Shown here: in pieces, positions 6,823 through 16,132 of the stretch
Numbering within the stretch: position 1 is the first letter of the stretch
Layout: the number at the start of each line of letters is the position of its first letter
Assembly (NCBI GenBank): GCA_031286585.1
Contig: JAITUC010000023.1
Coordinates: 54,227-118,226, forward strand
Length of the DNA: 64,000 nt
Origin: Delftia acidovorans
Lineage (GTDB): Bacteria > Pseudomonadota > Gammaproteobacteria > Burkholderiales > Burkholderiaceae_C
Reading direction: 5' to 3'
The notes under the pieces: generated by a model
Seen by the model: only the letters and a program-made list of their open reading frames with translations
What the model was told of the DNA's origin: nothing
Databases searched by the model: none
Position numbers and translations under genes: made by a program

Positions 6823-9525
6823 TCAACCCTTGGGCGGATCCTTGTCGTCTGCCTGCGGCGACGGAGGCTGTGGTGAAGAGCGAAAGGCCGGGTCGGTCTC
6901 GCGCGACAGCAGCATGTCCACCGAGCGGCTCAGCGGCTCGTCCAGGCCACGGTGCTCACGCACGGTGTCGGGCGGCTCCAGCTCCCACTTGTCCAGCGCC
7001 AGGTCCATGTCCAGCGGCGCCTTGAGATTGTGGCTGCTGAAACCCACGGCCCCCGAGCCGGGCACCGACAGCGTCACGGGCGGAAAGCGCGAGGGTACAT
7101 CGACATGCGGCAGCTCGTTCTCGCCCAGGTCCGTGAGGTCTATGTCCAGCAGCGGTGCCGACTCATCGTGGATGAAGGAAGGCGCCTCGCCCAGGGGCAC
7201 GGCGCGCACCTGGCCTGCGGGCAGTTGGCCGGCCTGGCCCAGATCGAAGTTCAGGGGCTGCAGCTCGAAGTGCAGCGGTGCGGACAACGAATCCGGTGCG
7301 CCGCCCGCAGGCTTGTCGCCGCCGCCGACTGCACCTGTGGACAGCGGCAGCGTGTCCATGGAGGTGAAATCCAGGCCCGGTTCCTGCCGCGTCGGGGAGG
7401 CAGGCGGCTGCAGTTCGGCCAACCAGTCCACGCCCGTGGGCGCGGACGCAGGCGCCTGCGCCGGCGCGGGTTCTGCAGCCGCCGTGAAGGCCGCCGCCCC
7501 AGCCGTGGCCGCGCTGGCAGCGGCCGTGCCCGCCACCATGCGCGGCGTGGTGCGCTCGCGCGGACCGGGTTCGCCGCGTGTTCCGGCAGGTGAGGTGCGC
7601 GCAATGGACAGCAGCAGCAGCAGGTCGTCGAAAGCGGCCAGATCGAAGGGGGCCGGCGCATCGGGGTCGGGTGCGCCGTCCTGCTTGAACAGGTAGTGCG
7701 CCAGGCAAGCTTCGACTTCATCCACGGGCCACAGGGCCTCGATGCGTGCCAGTTGCTCGGGATAGCCCTGCAGCAGGCTGCTGCCCTTGTCGGTGAAGCC
7801 CGGCATGGCCGGCACACGGGCGTTGAAATGCTTGGCAAAACGCGCGCGCAGCTGGTCGAAATCGTCGCGGCGGCTCAACGTGTAGTACAGATGGAGCAGC
7901 TCCAGATAGGCCAGCGGCGAGGAATCCTCATGCGTGTCGATATGCGAGCGCAGCAGTTCGATGGCCTGCTGGTGCTCGCCCACCGAGATGAAGAATTCCG
8001 CCTGTTGCTGCACGTCGAACAGTTCGCCGGGCTGCACCATGCGCCTGGCCTTGATGGCTTCGGGCGCAGACGTGCGCGCAGGTGCCGGGGACTGCGGCGC
8101 AGGCTCGGCTTCCAGCTCGGCATGCACGGACACAGGCACGGGAATGGTGGCCGGGCCGAAGTCGCCGGGGTCCACATCCTCATGCAGCTCGTAGGTCACG
8201 CCGGGGCGCATCTGGGCGCCGCGCTGCACATAGGGCGAAGCCAGGGTATCCGGTCCCCGGCGGTCGTCCTGCTGCGGTGCCGCAGGCCGGTGATCACGCA
8301 GGCTGGGAGCCATGGGCCGCGTGGGCCTATGGGGATCCAGGGAATGCGGCAGGGTGTCGATCTCATCGTCGCGCGCATGCGGCGGGGTCGGCGGCACGGG
8401 GTCCCGCGACGAACGCTCCACCGATTCCCGCCAGGCGTTCTGCTCGCGCGAGAACAGCGAAGCGCCCGAGCGCATGCGCCACGCCATCCAGCCGATCACG
8501 CCCACGGCGGCAATCAGGGCCAGCAGCAGCGCATTGAACAGCCAGGACGAGCCGCCGGACTCCTGGCGCATTGCATCCAGCTCGGCCCGCAGCTGGGCCA
8601 GTTGCCCGCGGTCCACGCCGTCGCGCTTCTTGAAGGCCGCCATCTCGGCCTCCAGCGCCTGCACGCGCTTGTTGGCCTCGGCCAGCTGCTCGCTGCCGGC
8701 ATCGGGGATGAGGGGCGCAGGCGCTGCGCCGCCTTCGGCAGCACCCGTTGCAGCGGCACCAGGGGTACCAGTGCCGCCCGTTCCCAGCCACTCCTCCACC
8801 GGCTCCATGCGCAGGCGCGGCTCGATGCGCAGGCCCGCCTGCAGTTGCCCGGCCTGGGCCTGGGCGGTCACGCCCACGGGAGGCCTGGACTTTTCAGCCA
8901 CGGCCTTGGGTTTAGGCCTGGGCTTTGGTTTGGGCTGGGGCTGCGCCTCCTTGGAAGCGGGCGCCGTGGCTGGCCGGGCATCCGGCCGGGCACTGCGGGC
9001 AGCGGCCGCGCGGGAAGGGGTCGAAGAAGATTCGGAAGCGGTGCCTGCCACACCGGCAGCACCGGCACCAGCAGCTGCTGCAGCGGCGCCCACGGTCGGC
9101 AGCGCAGGCTGGGCCGCTGCCAGCTCACGCACATTGATGGGCTGGTTGCCCGTGGCATCCACGGAATCCGGCAGTTGCGCCAGCAGCGTGTAGCTGCGGC
9201 TGATGCCGCCGTCACAGCCCGCCCACAGCTTGAGCGTCACGATGGGCTCGTCCACCGTGTAGCGGGCCTGCACACGCACGGCCTTGCCCGACGAGGTCGG
9301 GCTGACGCTCACGCGCGAGGATTCGATGGGCCTGTCACCGGCCAGCAGTTCGGCGCGCACGCAGGAGTTTCCGGCATCGTTGCCGCTGTCGGGCTGCAGG
9401 CCCACCACCAGGTCGAACGGAGCGCCCAGCACCACATTGCCCCGTGGACTGCCCAACGATAATGCGGACGCGTTCCAGGCCATGGAGGACAGGGCGACGC
9501 CGAGAATGGTGCTACAAATTCTCAC
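6823..9525 (-). CDS. fimV: FimV-like inner-membrane protein
   Basis: 900 residues from a GTG start at 9525, chosen because AGAAAGG lies 5 bases before it and it opens into a signal peptide ending near NASA. The mature protein begins LSLGSPRGNVVLGAPFDLVV, the FimV N-terminal domain of betaproteobacteria. Then come a Pro/Lys-rich stretch (about residues 195-215), a coiled coil (about 270-320), one membrane span NALLLALIAAVGVIGWMAW (about 325-345), and a cytoplasmic tail with a TPR-like part (about 498-565, QAEFFISVGEHQQAIELLRSH). FimV organises type IV pilus assembly and polar signalling. A longer open frame up to 9981 overlaps the divergent dehydrogenase and is not used. Confidence 0.85.
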   Translation of the reverse strand: MRICSTILGVALSSMAWNASALSLGSPRGNVVLGAPFDLVVGLQPDSGNDAGNSCVRAELLAGDRPIESSRVSVSPTSSGKAVRVQARYTVDEPIVTLKLWAGCDGGISRSYTLLAQLPDSVDATGNQPINVRELAAAQPALPTVGAAAAAAGAGAAGVAGTASESSSTPSRAAAARSARPDARPATAPASKEAQPQPKPKPRPKPKAVAEKSRPPVGVTAQAQAGQLQAGLRIEPRLRMEPVEEWLGTGGTGTPGAAATGAAEGGAAPAPLIPDAGSEQLAEANKRVQALEAEMAAFKKRDGVDRGQLAQLRAELDAMRQESGGSSWLFNALLLALIAAVGVIGWMAWRMRSGASLFSREQNAWRESVERSSRDPVPPTPPHARDDEIDTLPHSLDPHRPTRPMAPSLRDHRPAAPQQDDRRGPDTLASPYVQRGAQMRPGVTYELHEDVDPGDFGPATIPVPVSVHAELEAEPAPQSPAPARTSAPEAIKARRMVQPGELFDVQQQAEFFISVGEHQQAIELLRSHIDTHEDSSPLAYLELLHLYYTLSRRDDFDQLRARFAKHFNARVPAMPGFTDKGSSLLQGYPEQLARIEALWPVDEVEACLAHYLFKQDGAPDPDAPAPFDLAAFDDLLLLLSIARTSPAGTRGEPGPRERTTPRMVAGTAAASAATAGAAAFTAAAEPAPAQAPASAPTGVDWLAELQPPASPTRQEPGLDFTSMDTLPLSTGAVGGGDKPAGGAPDSLSAPLHFELQPLNFDLGQAGQLPAGQVRAVPLGEAPSFIHDESAPLLDIDLTDLGENELPHVDVPSRFPPVTLSVPGSGAVGFSSHNLKAPLDMDLALDKWELEPPDTVREHRGLDEPLSRSVDMLLSRETDPAFRSSPQPPSPQADDKDPPKG

Positions 9526-9589
9526 ATCAACCTTTCTTTGAACGCTTGCATTTTTGCATATACACCTGTAGGACAAGCCCTCGCAATAT

Positions 9590-11122
9590 ATGACCAAAAA
9601 CAACATTTGTCCTATCAACACCATTGGACTGATAGGCACTGGCGCCATGGGGCAAGGCATCGCCCAGCTGGCCGCCCAGGCAGGAGCCAGGGTGCTGTTG
9701 CAGGATGCCCGTCCCGGCGCTGCCGGGCAAGCGCAGCAGCAGCTGCTCGCGCTGTGGGACATGCTGCAGAAGAAACAAAAAATAACAAGTGAGCAAGCCG
9801 CAGATTGTGCAGCCCGGTTGACCGTGGTTGACGGTCTTGCCGCTTTCAAGGACTGCGACCTGGTGGTGGAGGCCATTGTGGAGCGCATGGATGCCAAGCA
9901 GGCGCTGCTGCGCGAGCTGGAGGCCATCGTCCCGCATGGCACCATCATCGCCAGCAACACCTCGGCCCTGTCCATCACCACGCTGGCGACGGCGCTGCGC
10001 CATCCGCAGCGCTTTGCCGGCTTTCACTTCTTCAACCCGGCCCCGCTGATGAAGGTGGTGGAGATCGTGCGCGGCCTGGCCACGGACGAGGCCACCTGCG
10101 CCACGCTGGCACAGTTTGCGCGCAGCTTCGGCCACACGCCGGTGCGGGCGCAGGACACGCCCGGCTTTCTGGTCAACCACCTGGGCCGCGGCTACGTGAC
10201 CGAGGCGCTGCGCATCGTGCAGGAAGGTATTGCGGACTTCGCCACCATCGACCGCATCCTGCGCGACCAGGTGGGCTTCAGGCTCGGCCCCTTCGAGCTC
10301 ATGGACCTCACGGGCCTGGATGTCACGCACGCGGTGATGGAGCACATCTACCACCAGTACTACCAGGAGCCGCGCTACCGCCCCAGCCCCATTGCCGCGC
10401 AACGCGTGGCGGCCGGCCTGCTGGGGCGCAAGACCGGCCAGGGCTTTTACCGCTACACCGAAGGCCATGCCGAGCAGCCGGCCGAAGCGCCCGTGCCCCA
10501 GGTGCAGGCGCTGCCGCCCGTCTGGGTCTCGGCACGCGCGGCACGCCGCAACGAGATCTACCAGTTGCTCAAGAGCCTGGGTGCGCGCATCGAAACCGCG
10601 CAGGCCCCTACCGAGCAGGCCCTGATCCTGGTGGCGCCGCTGGGCCTGGACGTGACCACCGTGGCGGCGGTGGAGCGGCTCGATTGCACGCGCACCGTGG
10701 GCATAGACATGCTGGTCAATGACGCCGACACGCGCCGCCGCGTGCTGGCCACCACGCCGGCCACGCGCCCCGACATGCGCGACGCCGCCCACGCCCTGGT
10801 TGCCAGCGACGGCAAGGCCGTGAGCGTGATCCGCGACAGCGGCGGCTTTGTCACGCAGCGCGTGGTGGGCTCCATCGTCAACATCGCCAGCGACATCTGC
10901 CAGCAGGGCATCGGCAGCCCGGCCGATCTGGAAAAGGCCGTGACCCTGGGCCTGGGCTATCCCATGGGCCCGCTGGCCATGGGCGACCGCTGGGGTCCCA
11001 CCAACATGCTGGAGGTGCTGTTCAACCTGCAGACCGTGTATGGCGATCCGCGCTACCGCCCCAGCCCCTGGCTGCGCCGCCGCGGAGCGCTGGGGCTGAG
11101 CCTCACGCACCAGGAGCAATAA
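9590..11122 (+). CDS. 3-hydroxyacyl-CoA dehydrogenase, PaaH-type
   Basis: 510 residues. It oxidises (3S)-3-hydroxyacyl-CoA with NAD+, as in phenylacetate or fatty-acid breakdown. The NAD-binding motif IGLIGTGAMGQGIAQLAAQAG is at the N-terminus with the following acidic VLLQD; NTSALSITTLA and FHFFNPAPLMKVVEIV hold the catalytic histidine region; two C-terminal 3HCDH domains follow (about residues 190-290, DTPGFLVNHLGRGYVTEAL, and 415-500, DSGGFVTQRVVGSIVNIA). The doubled C-terminal domain and length match PaaH (PaaC) proteins rather than short FadB-type ones. No other paa gene is near. The start region is AT-rich and has no clear ribosome site; the gene diverges from fimV across 64 bases. Confidence 0.93.
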   Translation: MTKNNICPINTIGLIGTGAMGQGIAQLAAQAGARVLLQDARPGAAGQAQQQLLALWDMLQKKQKITSEQAADCAARLTVVDGLAAFKDCDLVVEAIVERMDAKQALLRELEAIVPHGTIIASNTSALSITTLATALRHPQRFAGFHFFNPAPLMKVVEIVRGLATDEATCATLAQFARSFGHTPVRAQDTPGFLVNHLGRGYVTEALRIVQEGIADFATIDRILRDQVGFRLGPFELMDLTGLDVTHAVMEHIYHQYYQEPRYRPSPIAAQRVAAGLLGRKTGQGFYRYTEGHAEQPAEAPVPQVQALPPVWVSARAARRNEIYQLLKSLGARIETAQAPTEQALILVAPLGLDVTTVAAVERLDCTRTVGIDMLVNDADTRRRVLATTPATRPDMRDAAHALVASDGKAVSVIRDSGGFVTQRVVGSIVNIASDICQQGIGSPADLEKAVTLGLGYPMGPLAMGDRWGPTNMLEVLFNLQTVYGDPRYRPSPWLRRRGALGLSLTHQEQ

Positions 11123-11135
11123 GCCCTGCCAAGCC

Positions 11136-11168
11136 GGCGACCCGATGCAAGACGGGTCGCCTTTTTTT
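11136..11168 (+). terminator. intrinsic terminator after the dehydrogenase gene
   Basis: GGCGACCCG and CGGGTCGCC form a perfect 9-bp stem around an 8-base loop, followed directly by seven T. Confidence 0.95.
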
Positions 11169-11260
11169 CGCCGCCCTGCCCCGTTTTCGGCAGGTCCAGA
11201 CACCGAAGTGACAGGCCCGCCGGCGGCATGCTGCGCCGCGGCGGTCCCACACGCGACAAT

Positions 11261-11278
11261 GTGACCGTCATCAGTCAC
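11261..11278. promoter_or_regulatory. dyad in the promoter of the Crp/Fnr regulator
   Basis: GTGAC-N8-GTCAC with perfect 5-base arms, ending 14 bases before the regulator's start codon. The TGTGA half resembles a CRP half-site but the spacing is longer than the normal CRP site. It could be an autoregulatory operator. Confidence 0.4.
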
Positions 11279-11292
11279 GCAAAAGACAGGCC

Positions 11293-12012
11293 ATGGACGA
11301 CCCGATTCTTACCATCGAAGAACGTGAAGCGATCAATTCCGGTCGCTGGTTTTCATCACTTTCTCCATCGCTTCGGCACGACATTCTTCGATGCGCCTAC
11401 GTCAAACGGTTCAAAGATGGCACGCTCATCTGCGCACGCGGAGAACCGCCCGAGGAATGGATCGCCTGCGCCCGGGGCGCCGTGCGCGTGAGCTCGACCT
11501 CGATCACGGGCAAGCAGATCACGCTGGACTACGTGGAGCCGGGCATCTGGTTCGGCGACGTGGCCATCCTGGACGGGGACAAGCGCACGCACGATGCCTA
11601 TGCGCACGGCGAGACCACGCTGCTGTGCGTGTCCAAGACCGACTTCAAGAAAATCCTGTCCATGCACGTGGAGTTCTCGGAAGCCATGCTGCGCCTGCAT
11701 GCGCGGCGCATCCGCCAGCTCTACGGCCTGGTCGAGGACCTCAACACCCTGCCGCTGCGCGCGCGCCTGGCCAAGCAGCTGCTGCACCTGGTGCGCAGCT
11801 ATGGCGTGACCAGCCTGTCGGACGGCAGCGAGATCCGCATCGGCCTGCACCTGGCGCAGGAGGAACTGGCCCAGTTGCTGGGCGCCTCGCGCCAGCGCGT
11901 GAACCAGGAACTCAAGGCCATGGAGCGCGAGAACGCCATCCGCATCGAGCCGGGCGGCCTGGTGGTCTGCGACCGCGACACGCTGCTGCGCATCGCCGCG
12001 CCCGACGCCTGA
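11293..12012 (+). CDS. Crp/Fnr-family transcriptional regulator
   Basis: 239 residues. An N-terminal cyclic-nucleotide-binding beta-roll (about residues 18-135; FKDGTLICARGEPPEEWIA, GIWFGDVAILDGDKRTHDA) is joined by a long dimer helix to a winged-helix DNA-binding domain (about 155-230). The recognition part is LAQEELAQLLGASRQRVNQEL, with the helix-turn-helix spacing of CRP. The four N-terminal cysteines of FNR are absent, so it is not an oxygen-sensing iron-sulfur regulator; the PGE..R phosphate motif of CRP is altered to FGDVAILDGDKRT, so its ligand is unclear. It sits 150 bases upstream of the kinase and acyl-CoA dehydrogenase pair on the same strand and may control them. Confidence 0.92.
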   Translation: MDDPILTIEEREAINSGRWFSSLSPSLRHDILRCAYVKRFKDGTLICARGEPPEEWIACARGAVRVSSTSITGKQITLDYVEPGIWFGDVAILDGDKRTHDAYAHGETTLLCVSKTDFKKILSMHVEFSEAMLRLHARRIRQLYGLVEDLNTLPLRARLAKQLLHLVRSYGVTSLSDGSEIRIGLHLAQEELAQLLGASRQRVNQELKAMERENAIRIEPGGLVVCDRDTLLRIAAPDA

Positions 12013-12163
12013 ACCTGCGCGGCCCGCGCCGCGCCCTTTTCCCTGCCACATCCCTCCCACCGACCGGACGCTCGCGCCGGCCGGTGCCTTGCCGCGCCCG
12101 CGCCGCGCGGCCGCTCCCCTTTCTAGCACCGGTTTCCGGACCGATCACAGGACTGACTGCCCC

Positions 12164-13249
12164 ATGAGCACTTTCGACCATTTCGTAGGCACGCGCCCCG
12201 TCTCCGACCAGCACGCATTCGACGTGCCCGCGCTCACCGCCTGGATGCAGGGCCATGTGCAGGGCTTTGCGGGCCCGCTGCAGGTGGAGATGTTCAAGGG
12301 CGGCCAGTCCAACCCCACCTACAAGCTGATCACGCCCGGCCGCAGCTACGTGATGCGCTCCAAGCCCGGCCCCGTGGCCAGGCTGCTGCCCTCGGCCCAT
12401 GCGATCGAGCGCGAGTTCCGCGTGATGAAGGGCCTGGCCGGCACCGACGTGCCCGTGCCCCACATGTATGCGCTGTGCGAGGACGAATCCATCATCGGCC
12501 GCGCCTTCTACATCATGGAGTGCATGGAAGGCCGCGTGCTCTGGGACCAGTCCCTGCCCGGCATGGAGCCGGCCCAGCGCGCCGCCATCTACGACGAGAT
12601 GAACCGCGTGATCTCGGCCCTGCACACCGTGGATTTCGCGGCCCAGGGCCTGGCCGACTACGGCAAGAGCGGCAACTATTTCGAGCGCCAGATCGGCCGC
12701 TGGAGCAAGCAGTACGTGGCCTCCATCACCCAGCCCATCCCCGAGATGGACCAGCTCATGCAATGGCTGCCCGCCCACATGCCGGCCAGCGCGCTGGATG
12801 CCTCGCGCGTGTCCATCGTGCACGGCGACTTCCGCCTGGACAACCTGATGTTCCACCCCACCGAGCCGCGCGTCATCGCCGTGCTGGACTGGGAACTGTC
12901 CACCCTGGGCCACCCGCTGGCCGACTTCAGCTACCACTGCATGAGCTGGCACATCCCCGCCACGCTGGGCCGGGGCATCGCAGGCAAGGACCTGGCGGCC
13001 CTGGGCATTCCGGGCGAAGAGGAATACATCCGCCGCTACTGCGAGCGCACGGGCCTGAAGGACGTGGACACGCTGCGCGCCGACTGGAACTTCTACATGG
13101 CCTACAACATGTTCCGCATCGCGGCCATCCTGCAGGGCATTGCCAAGCGCGTGGAGGCCGGCACGGCCTCCAGCGCCCAGGCCAAGGCATCGGGCGACAC
13201 CGCCCGGCCCATGGCCGAGCTGGCCTGGTCCTTCGCCCAGCGCAGCTGA
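12164..13249 (+). CDS. APH-like phosphotransferase paired with acyl-CoA dehydrogenase
   Basis: 361 residues. The protein-kinase-like aminoglycoside phosphotransferase fold is shown by FKGGQSNPTYKLITPGRSYVMR, the catalytic loop VHGDFRLDNLMFHP (Asp base and Asn) and the metal site VIAVLDWELSTLGHPLADF. Together with its neighbour it corresponds to the two halves of eukaryotic ACAD10/ACAD11, where the kinase domain phosphorylates 4-hydroxyacyl-CoA before the dehydrogenase domain acts. It is therefore unlikely to be a resistance enzyme. The start at 12164 was chosen because the family begins about 30 residues before the VEMFKGGQSN block; no clear ribosome site is present. The dehydrogenase follows after 78 bases. 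Confidence 0.88.
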   Translation: MSTFDHFVGTRPVSDQHAFDVPALTAWMQGHVQGFAGPLQVEMFKGGQSNPTYKLITPGRSYVMRSKPGPVARLLPSAHAIEREFRVMKGLAGTDVPVPHMYALCEDESIIGRAFYIMECMEGRVLWDQSLPGMEPAQRAAIYDEMNRVISALHTVDFAAQGLADYGKSGNYFERQIGRWSKQYVASITQPIPEMDQLMQWLPAHMPASALDASRVSIVHGDFRLDNLMFHPTEPRVIAVLDWELSTLGHPLADFSYHCMSWHIPATLGRGIAGKDLAALGIPGEEEYIRRYCERTGLKDVDTLRADWNFYMAYNMFRIAAILQGIAKRVEAGTASSAQAKASGDTARPMAELAWSFAQRS

Positions 13250-13327
13250 GCCATCCAGACCTGCCCCCTCACCCACCGATCACCCCGTTTCCACCACAAG
13301 CGACAAGCCAAGAGAAGGAGCGCATCC

Positions 13328-14602
13328 ATGGACTTTGAATATTCGCCCAAGACCAAGGACCTGCAGGAACGCCTGCTGAAGTTCATGGACGAGCACATCT
13401 ATCCCGGCGAAAAGGACTATGCCGCCGAGATGGAAGCCAACACCGCCGCAGGCAAGCGCTGGACGCCGCTGCAGACCATCGAGAAGCTCAAGCTCAAGGC
13501 CCGCGAGCAAGGCCTGTGGAACCTGTTCCTGCCCGTGGACAGCGCCGAGGCCGCTGGCTACAAGGGCGGCGGCCTGACCAACCAGGAATACGCGCCGCTG
13601 GCCGAAATCATGGGCCGCGTGCCATGGTCCAGCGAGGTGTTCAACTGCTCCGCGCCCGACACCGGCAACATGGAGACCATTGCGCGCTACGGCAGCACCG
13701 AACTCAAGGAGCGCTGGCTCAAGCCGCTGCTGGAAGGCAAGATCCGCTCGGCCTTCGCCATGACCGAGCCCGAAGTGGCCTCCTCCGACGCCACCAACAT
13801 CTGCACCCGCATCGAGCGCCAGGGCGACGAGTACGTGATCAACGGCCACAAGTGGTGGATCTCGGGTGCCGGCGATCCGCGCTGCCAGGTCTTCATCACC
13901 ATGGGCAAGACCGACCCCGACGCGCCCAAGCACTCGCAGCAGAGCATGATCATCGTGCCCGGCGACGCGGCCGGCATCCGCATCGTGCGCCCGCTCAACG
14001 TCATGGGCTATGACGATGCGCCGCACGGCCACATGGAGATGTACTTCGAGAACGTGCGCGTGCCGGTCGGCAACATCCTGCTGGGCGAGGGCCGAGGCTT
14101 CGAGATTGCCCAGGGCCGCCTGGGCCCCGGCCGCATCCACCACTGCATGCGCCTGATCGGCCTGGCCGAGCGCGCGCTGGAACTGATGTGCAAGCGCGCC
14201 AGCTCGCGCATCGCCTTCGGCAAGAGCGTGGCCCAGCAGACCGTGACGCAGGAGCGCATCGCCGAGGCGCGCTGCAAGATCGACATGGCGCGCCTGCTCA
14301 CGCTCAAGGCCGCCTGGCTGATGGACGTGGCCGGCAACAAGGTGGCCCGCACCGAGATCGCCATGATCAAGGTCGTGGCTCCCAGCATGGCCTGCCAGGT
14401 CATCGACTGGGCCATGCAGGTGCATGGCGGCGGCGGCATGAGCGACGACTTCCCGCTGGCCAGCGCCTACGCCCACGCGCGCACGCTGCGCTTTGCCGAC
14501 GGCCCGGACGAAGTGCACCGCAACGCCATCGCCAAGTGGGAGCTGGGCAAGTACGGCGCCTACGGCAAGGATGCCGGCGTGCCCATCACGCGCGGCAGCT
14601 GA
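13328..14602 (+). CDS. acyl-CoA dehydrogenase (ACAD10/11-like)
   Basis: 424 residues. FAD-dependent alpha,beta-dehydrogenation of an acyl-CoA, in the cytoplasm. Conserved blocks: [66 protein letters not shown], and the C-terminal [15 protein letters not shown] with [25 protein letters not shown] precedes ATG by 9 bases. It lies directly behind the APH-like kinase, and the pair probably handles 4-hydroxy acids or branched acyl chains by analogy with ACAD11. Downstream the transcript meets the minus-strand nodT gene; the gap holds a short imperfect repeat of CCTCAGGCC units. Confidence 0.94.
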   Translation: MDFEYSPKTKDLQERLLKFMDEHIYPGEKDYAAEMEANTAAGKRWTPLQTIEKLKLKAREQGLWNLFLPVDSAEAAGYKGGGLTNQEYAPLAEIMGRVPWSSEVFNCSAPDTGNMETIARYGSTELKERWLKPLLEGKIRSAFAMTEPEVASSDATNICTRIERQGDEYVINGHKWWISGAGDPRCQVFITMGKTDPDAPKHSQQSMIIVPGDAAGIRIVRPLNVMGYDDAPHGHMEMYFENVRVPVGNILLGEGRGFEIAQGRLGPGRIHHCMRLIGLAERALELMCKRASSRIAFGKSVAQQTVTQERIAEARCKIDMARLLTLKAAWLMDVAGNKVARTEIAMIKVVAPSMACQVIDWAMQVHGGGGMSDDFPLASAYAHARTLRFADGPDEVHRNAIAKWELGKYGAYGKDAGVPITRGS

Positions 14603-14679
14603 GCAGGCTTCAAGCCTCAGGCCCCAGGCCTCAGGCCGCGCACCCCACAGGATCGGGGGGCGGCCCTGGCCCTCCCCTC

Positions 14680-16131
14680 TCAGCCAGGTGGCAATGCCTC
14701 CTGGCTTTTTTGCGCCTGCTGGTCGGCGCCCATGGCAGGCGTCGGCTCCCAGCCCCCGCCCAGCGCGCGGTACAGCGCCACGCGCGCCTGCAATTGCAGC
14801 AGGCGCTGCAGCACGGCCTCGTCCTGCGCCGCATACAGCGTCGTCTGGGCCTGCAGCAGGGACAGCAGGCTTTCCGCCCCTGCCTTGTAGCGCAGCTCGG
14901 CCAGCGACACGGCCTGGCGGGCCTGGGCCAGCACCTCGGCCTGGGCCTCGGCCTGGGCCTGGAGGCCGTGGACGGCGTTGAGCGCCAGGTCCACATCGCC
15001 CCAGGCCGCGACGATGGCCTTGTGGTAGCCGGCCAGCAGCTCCTCGCGCCGGGCCTGGGCGCCATCGCGCCCGGCCGCCAGAAGGCCGCCGTCGAAGATG
15101 GGCCCGGCCAGTCCGGCCAGCAGCGAATACACGGGCTCGCGCAGCCAGTCGCTGGCGCGCCCAGCGCTGGTGCCTGCACTGCCCGTGAGGGTCAGCCGGG
15201 GCCACAGCGCGGCACGGGCCGCCTGCAAATTGGCGCTGGCGGCGGCCAGTTGCGCCTCGGCGCTGGCAATGTCGGGGCGGCGCTGCAGCAGTTGCGTGGG
15301 CAGCCCTGCGCCGATCTCGGGCAGCTGCAGGGCCTGCAGCGAATCCGTGGCCAGCGCGGGGCGCCGGGCCTGGCCCAGCAGCACGGCCAGCGTGGCATCG
15401 GCATCCTCGCCCTGGCGGCGCAGCGTGGCCAGGGCCTGGCGCTGGCCGGCCACCAGGCCGCGCTGCTGGGCCAGCTCCAGCGGGGTGGCGGCGCCCGCCC
15501 GTGCGCGGGACTCCACCAGGCCCAGCAGCCGCTCGGCATTGGCCACGTTGCGCGCCGCAATGGCCTGGCGCTCGCGCAGCGCCACGGCCTGCAGCCAGCC
15601 GTGGGCCACCTGGGCCGTGACCGTCAGGCGCACCGTGTCCTCATCGAACCGGCTGGCCTGCCAGGCCGCCGCCGCCGCATCGCGCGTAGCGCGGTTGCGG
15701 CCCCAGAAGTCCACCTCATACGAGGCCGTCAGCGCGGCGCCGTAGACGCTGGCCTGTCCGCCCGCCACCTGCGCATGGTTCATGCGCTGGGCGCGCAGCT
15801 CGCCATGGAGCGACGGCAGCAGCGCCGCGCCCGCCTGGCGCGTGGCCGCCTCGGCCTGGCGCACGCGGGCCATGGCGGCGGCCATGTCCAGGCTCTGGTC
15901 CTGGGCGGCCTGCACCATGCCGCCCAGCTCCGCACTGCCAAAGGCCTTCCACCACTGCGGCGAGACAGAGGCAGTGAGAACTTCGCCCTGCTGCTTCCAC
16001 GAAGCGGCCAGCGCAGGCGCTGTCCTGTCCGGCACCGTCTGCTGCGCGGCGCAGCCGCCCAGCGCAGCCAGGGCCAGGGCAATGCAGCCCAGGCACGCAT
16101 TTCCCAGCGTCTTGTTGCTCATGTCTTTCAT
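14680..16131 (-). CDS. outer-membrane efflux lipoprotein, NodT/TolC family
   Basis: 483 residues from ATG at 16131 (GGGAGAG 6 bases before it; the macB stop overlaps within TGAGATG). A lipoprotein signal with the lipobox LAALGGC gives a mature N-terminal cysteine. The rest is a duplicated outer-membrane efflux domain of long helices and strands: VRQAEAATRQAGAALLPSL, YEVDFWGRNRATRDAA, GLPTQLLQRRPDIASAEAQL (the family's PSELLERRPDI block) and VSLAELRYKAGAESLLSLL. It forms the trimeric exit duct for the MacAB pump encoded immediately upstream. The C-terminus ends in a short charged tail. Confidence 0.94.
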   Translation of the reverse strand: MKDMSNKTLGNACLGCIALALAALGGCAAQQTVPDRTAPALAASWKQQGEVLTASVSPQWWKAFGSAELGGMVQAAQDQSLDMAAAMARVRQAEAATRQAGAALLPSLHGELRAQRMNHAQVAGGQASVYGAALTASYEVDFWGRNRATRDAAAAAWQASRFDEDTVRLTVTAQVAHGWLQAVALRERQAIAARNVANAERLLGLVESRARAGAATPLELAQQRGLVAGQRQALATLRRQGEDADATLAVLLGQARRPALATDSLQALQLPEIGAGLPTQLLQRRPDIASAEAQLAAASANLQAARAALWPRLTLTGSAGTSAGRASDWLREPVYSLLAGLAGPIFDGGLLAAGRDGAQARREELLAGYHKAIVAAWGDVDLALNAVHGLQAQAEAQAEVLAQARQAVSLAELRYKAGAESLLSLLQAQTTLYAAQDEAVLQRLLQLQARVALYRALGGGWEPTPAMGADQQAQKSQEALPPG

Positions 16132-16132
16132 C

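Noticed and set aside
9526..9981. N-terminal extension of fimV up to 9981
   Set aside because: It overlaps the divergent dehydrogenase gene; GTG at 9525 has a ribosome site and opens a signal peptide.
12164..13249. aminoglycoside resistance gene
   Set aside because: The fold is APH-like, but the pairing with an acyl-CoA dehydrogenase matches ACAD10/11 metabolism.
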